Shown: positions 46,001-46,634 of the stretch, piece after piece
Layout: the number at the start of each line of letters is the position of its first letter
How positions within the stretch are numbered: position 1 is the first letter of the stretch
Assembly (NCBI GenBank): GCA_017397065.1
Contig: JAFQKE010000014.1
Span: forward strand, 1-46,634
Source of the DNA: Clostridia bacterium
Lineage (GTDB): Bacteria > Bacillota_A > Clostridia > Oscillospirales > Acutalibacteraceae
Reading direction: 5' to 3'
DNA length: 46,634 bases
Made by a program: the position numbers and the translations under genes
The notes under the pieces: model-generated
Database searches by the model: none
The model's input: only the letters and a program-made list of their open reading frames with translations
What the model was told of the DNA's origin: nothing

Positions 46001-46634
46001 AAACAAATACTTTTGGATTTTTTCGTAATGCTTACTAATTTCGGTGGTATGGGTAAATTCGTGCTTAATTACCTCCTTTATTGGGTCAACGGTATAGCGA
46101 CTAATATAAACCTTTTTGTGGTCTACAGTTTTACCGTCTGCAACACCATCAACAGCATTATCGGTAAATTCAACCTCAATCCCCATACTTTTCCCAATAG
46201 CTTTAACTAGCACTTCACCTGCTTTGGTGATTTTTTTATTTGTGGGCCTTTGCGGTGTTGGTCTTTCATTCTCCAACCGTTCGGCAACACGCTTGCCGTA
46301 TGCCTCGGTGATGGGGTGCGGTTCTTTTGTTCTTTGCTCACCATCAACCGTGGATTGTTTGGGATATGTTGCTAAATCGCTCCGTCTAACGGGACCGGCG
46401 GCAACATTTTCACCATAAGCATCTACCGGCAATATCTCGCCTTGCGAAGTAAGAACGGTGTTTTCCGTCACCGATTCTATTGGAGCATTAGGAGATGTTG
46501 CAATTTCTTTGAGTGCGAGAAGTGTAGCCCCTCCGTATTCACCGTTTTGGGTAAACTCACGATAAACATCTTTTGTCACCTTATTGGATAACAAGCTCGA
46601 TACTATTGGTGAGTTTTCACCATTTAAAGCCGAC
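40085..46634 (-). CDS. Giant phage polyvalent protein, 5' end outside window
   Basis: At least 2182 residues; the frame stays open through the right edge upstream of the TTG at 46594, so the start is not here. In order: a metalloprotease-like segment with HEFTH (near 46055), a second HEIQH segment (near 45090), a ParB-like EGRHRMLAL segment (near 44490), a phosphoribosyltransferase with VIVDDTVNTGTTT (near 43820), an ADP-ribosyltransferase-like domain with LYRGTKGG and YIFFDENLV (43250-42870), an LPD38-like stretch with NTRTHIRNFFGN (near 41950), a hydrophobic span near 41220, and a C-terminal EF-hand-like DTDGSGSVS (near 40185). Such proteins travel with phage DNA and counter host responses, by family. 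Confidence 0.85.
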   Translation of the reverse strand, partial: SALNGENSPIVSSLLSNKVTKDVYREFTQNGEYGGATLLALKEIATSPNAPIESVTENTVLTSQGEILPVDAYGENVAAGPVRRSDLATYPKQSTVDGEQRTKEPHPITEAYGKRVAERLENERPTPQRPTNKKITKAGEVLVKAIGKSMGIEVEFTDNAVDGVADGKTVDHKKVYISRYTVDPIKEVIKHEFTHTTEISKHYEKIQKYLFDESKAFNAWLESKGYAKWPQMETDIINLYKENGETLDHEGAKTEIVAKFVSENLFEDGGTEVTETFLKELYLKDRNLFDRFVDWVKSVYARLKANDAIKADIIKLEQKFIRLAETAKKQRVKDNQTNDKSGKSQYLFVGKKSKTADKLKLATAKQMLKDGADSETIRKETGWFKGYDGKWRFEISDKDLDFSDKSARFVNAMLNRNKIMSEVLKTPNLSEDFKRKARTIIKEYNATEITEITLGDLIKHDALFEAYPELKNYMVKFKLLHGVGAYHYKEKTISIDPNSCKSLNKFKKIIIHEIQHAVQHYEGFAMGSSNVLWHDKIREGNGPKYKNGRRMTAKAAYMNTAGEIEARDAENRLEYDDAKRESTRPDIDNKNVVFSDEILKKYIASGTQNAQYSIPSDHNYVYTDGKASFTEERLNNLFDEHSLGDGKRAEHSNAYVGYISPEDFVNLTSNENIRSRVEDEAYILNEEELKNEKETPFLEYDPATGEVVNHEGRHRMLALKADGITRVAVLLKPTNDSFERRTPQDISLTGQNFAGGKASGNVTVKTAVPLSEKYREKAIKKFAQNPDADVRYSLPTEGIPSQPLHYVKMYSEAMKDSKIKRLYEEAKNGNDEAAVELADYCFDDKFAKEISNKYNGCYLISINGIDGKSINKIPMVISSTLSKKTNLKNFLGIFKISKNNMRDKTNAERLSEKVLFDTIDDDVYNSIKGKRFVIVDDTVNTGTTTNALARYLEKAGGKVAGTVSLFKGQDHYNNQAITEDLLIKIESRLGRENAEKFIRQYGYADKLEQLTRKQAEHLLKIGIDNSRGTRNAEGGGKTSVEGGGRILSQASGKTKTISTELEADSVDGSVSSLPKKSEEQYSLSDSKYMSAVESGDTKTQEKIVADAAKTAGAILGEDGNPLKLYRGTKGGQTVFSKDVTHNGKIYTTDKVYIASNYGDKSGETTAISEQVEGEPATYALYGFPKKMLTMDAQALPFSDLVIPEELQKYSPDSRKATNAQIAEWAEQAGYDALHIKDVRDGGAFGWNDQYIFFDENLVKSADTVTRDNDGNIIPPSERFNEKKTDIRYSLPDIPDIAVGKSNTELEQLIKDGKITLDDAVNSMNDQYGTMPKGENPKVDVDVPNKVSDTRGVRRFARTALESGHLTDGMTEDAKREILNGVLNYNISSNKMAVTIAENKVKNDINAAVQEWESIVNSGKIPSARDIVLGEVLMVEAAKAGNANDVAMYLAELASMGTQLGQGIQALSLLKKLSGVGQLHYVSRVIAQMNKDLENRYGNKYVNILTLDPDLESILAQSKNPAEIENIIDDILTDVAKQMPSTWADKFNAWRYLAMLGNTRTHIRNFFGNAVFMPAIRLKNTFAAIAEKLTVKNHDNRTKVLKVKKEYKDFAEADFENIKDIITSGGKLSPSDRVQDRRKVFTSKAFAWLEKARKFNFDMLEKEDLIFLKHHYKQALGSVLQARGIDVKNITEQQLASARDYAIEEAQKATYRDFSHFANALNKLAHPTKKGNAAADVLTKAGGLLVEGAVPFKKTPINVLKRGIEYSPLGIATSLGNAAMSAARGEFSGTQLINDLSAGLSGTALLALGMFLQSIGWITGGLGYDDEDTLERMAGAQPYALTIGDVSFTIDWMAPSSLPLLIGAEIQKANEEGENLNFFDKLTTVGEPLTELSFLQGVNDIIEGVAYSGEDGLGTFGEVAANLTSSYISQYFPTLGGQVARTLDDTQRTNFVDKNSGLPKTIQKSAQKIMGKIPFAASEKVPYIDAWGKVAKNDNALLRAFENFVSPGYISTIKDDKVNKELAEIYVDTGESGVIPKRAKNSFKVGSETVNLSADDYVQYATNKGQYSRRYLEDVMSNPLYKDLPSDGKAEAIKFLFEFANAKAKSEVSDYDYKESSRYKTAAKLEDAGISASSYAIAKFAMSEANADTDGSGSVSQKEKKKALKNAGFDYSDIRTIININKK

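Larger units (their letters stand above)
35462..46634 (-). mobile_element. Prophage late region, incomplete
   Basis: A contiguous minus-strand block of polyvalent protein, two collagen-like tail proteins, coiled-coil membrane protein, holin and amidase, ending in a terminator 460 bp from a tRNA-Leu gene. Integrase, packaging and head genes are not in the window, so the other end lies to the right. The exact left boundary is between 35000 and 35460 and was not resolved. Confidence 0.8.

Noticed and set aside
46592..46594. TTG at 46594 as the start of the polyvalent protein
   Set aside because: No SD precedes it and the frame stays open to the window edge, so the gene begins further right.

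Overview
The window looks like the chromosome of an anaerobic, low-GC, spore-forming member of the Clostridia, probably a gut Oscillospirales/Ruminococcus-type bacterium. The signs are strong AGGAGG/AGGTGAT ribosome binding sites, frequent TTG starts, sigma-A promoters of the TTGACA-N17-TATAAT type, a cwlD-type spore-cortex amidase, a glycyl radical enzyme, InlB-type surface proteins and a dockerin-bearing secreted protein. The taxon is inferred from gene content only.

Layout. 1-3636 (minus): two tandem secreted proteins made of shuffled jelly-roll and InlB-type modules. 3791-9523: an uncharacterised glycyl radical enzyme with its activase (minus), divergent from an AraC-type regulator and a GH3 glycosidase (plus). 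9696-11866: a metallo-beta-lactamase-fold hydrolase behind a structured leader, a decayed HipA-like kinase remnant, and a GNAT acetyltransferase behind a complete leader-peptide/antiterminator/terminator cassette. 11991-14099: cwlD-radA. 14019-17954: small genes (Cys-rich peptide, NUDIX, iron alcohol dehydrogenase, zinc-ribbon DUF4234, DUF2752, XRE regulator, short MGMT-like protein). 17967-21047: a large GH106-like glycosidase. 21146-27012 (minus): a housekeeping run yigZ, dgt, dnaG, rpoD, Rrf2 regulator, TSCPD protein and an unknown gene. 27245-29440: a secreted dockerin protein, followed by a 222-bp MITE-like element of stacked hairpins. 29774-34773: a sugar module (MFS/OPA transporter, class II aldolase, D-lyxose-isomerase-like cupin, PfkB kinase) divergent from a ROK repressor, with one palindrome covering both promoters. 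34916-34999: tRNA-Leu(GAG). 35182-46634: a 38-aa Spo0A-like miniprotein and the late end of a prophage on the minus strand (polyvalent protein, two collagen-like tail proteins, coiled-coil membrane protein, holin, amidase).

How parts work together. The ROK/kinase/isomerase/aldolase/transporter genes fit a self-contained route that isomerises, phosphorylates and cleaves a ketose. The AraC/GH3 and GRE/activase pair share one regulatory region and may form one anaerobic catabolic unit. The most notable regulatory object is the GNAT leader at 11186-11366. It has a start-codon hairpin, an exact 11-nt antiterminator pairing and an intrinsic terminator around a 16-codon leader peptide. The most notable protein is the giant phage polyvalent protein running off the right edge, which strings together two HExxH segments, a ParB-like segment, a phosphoribosyltransferase and an ADP-ribosyltransferase-like domain.
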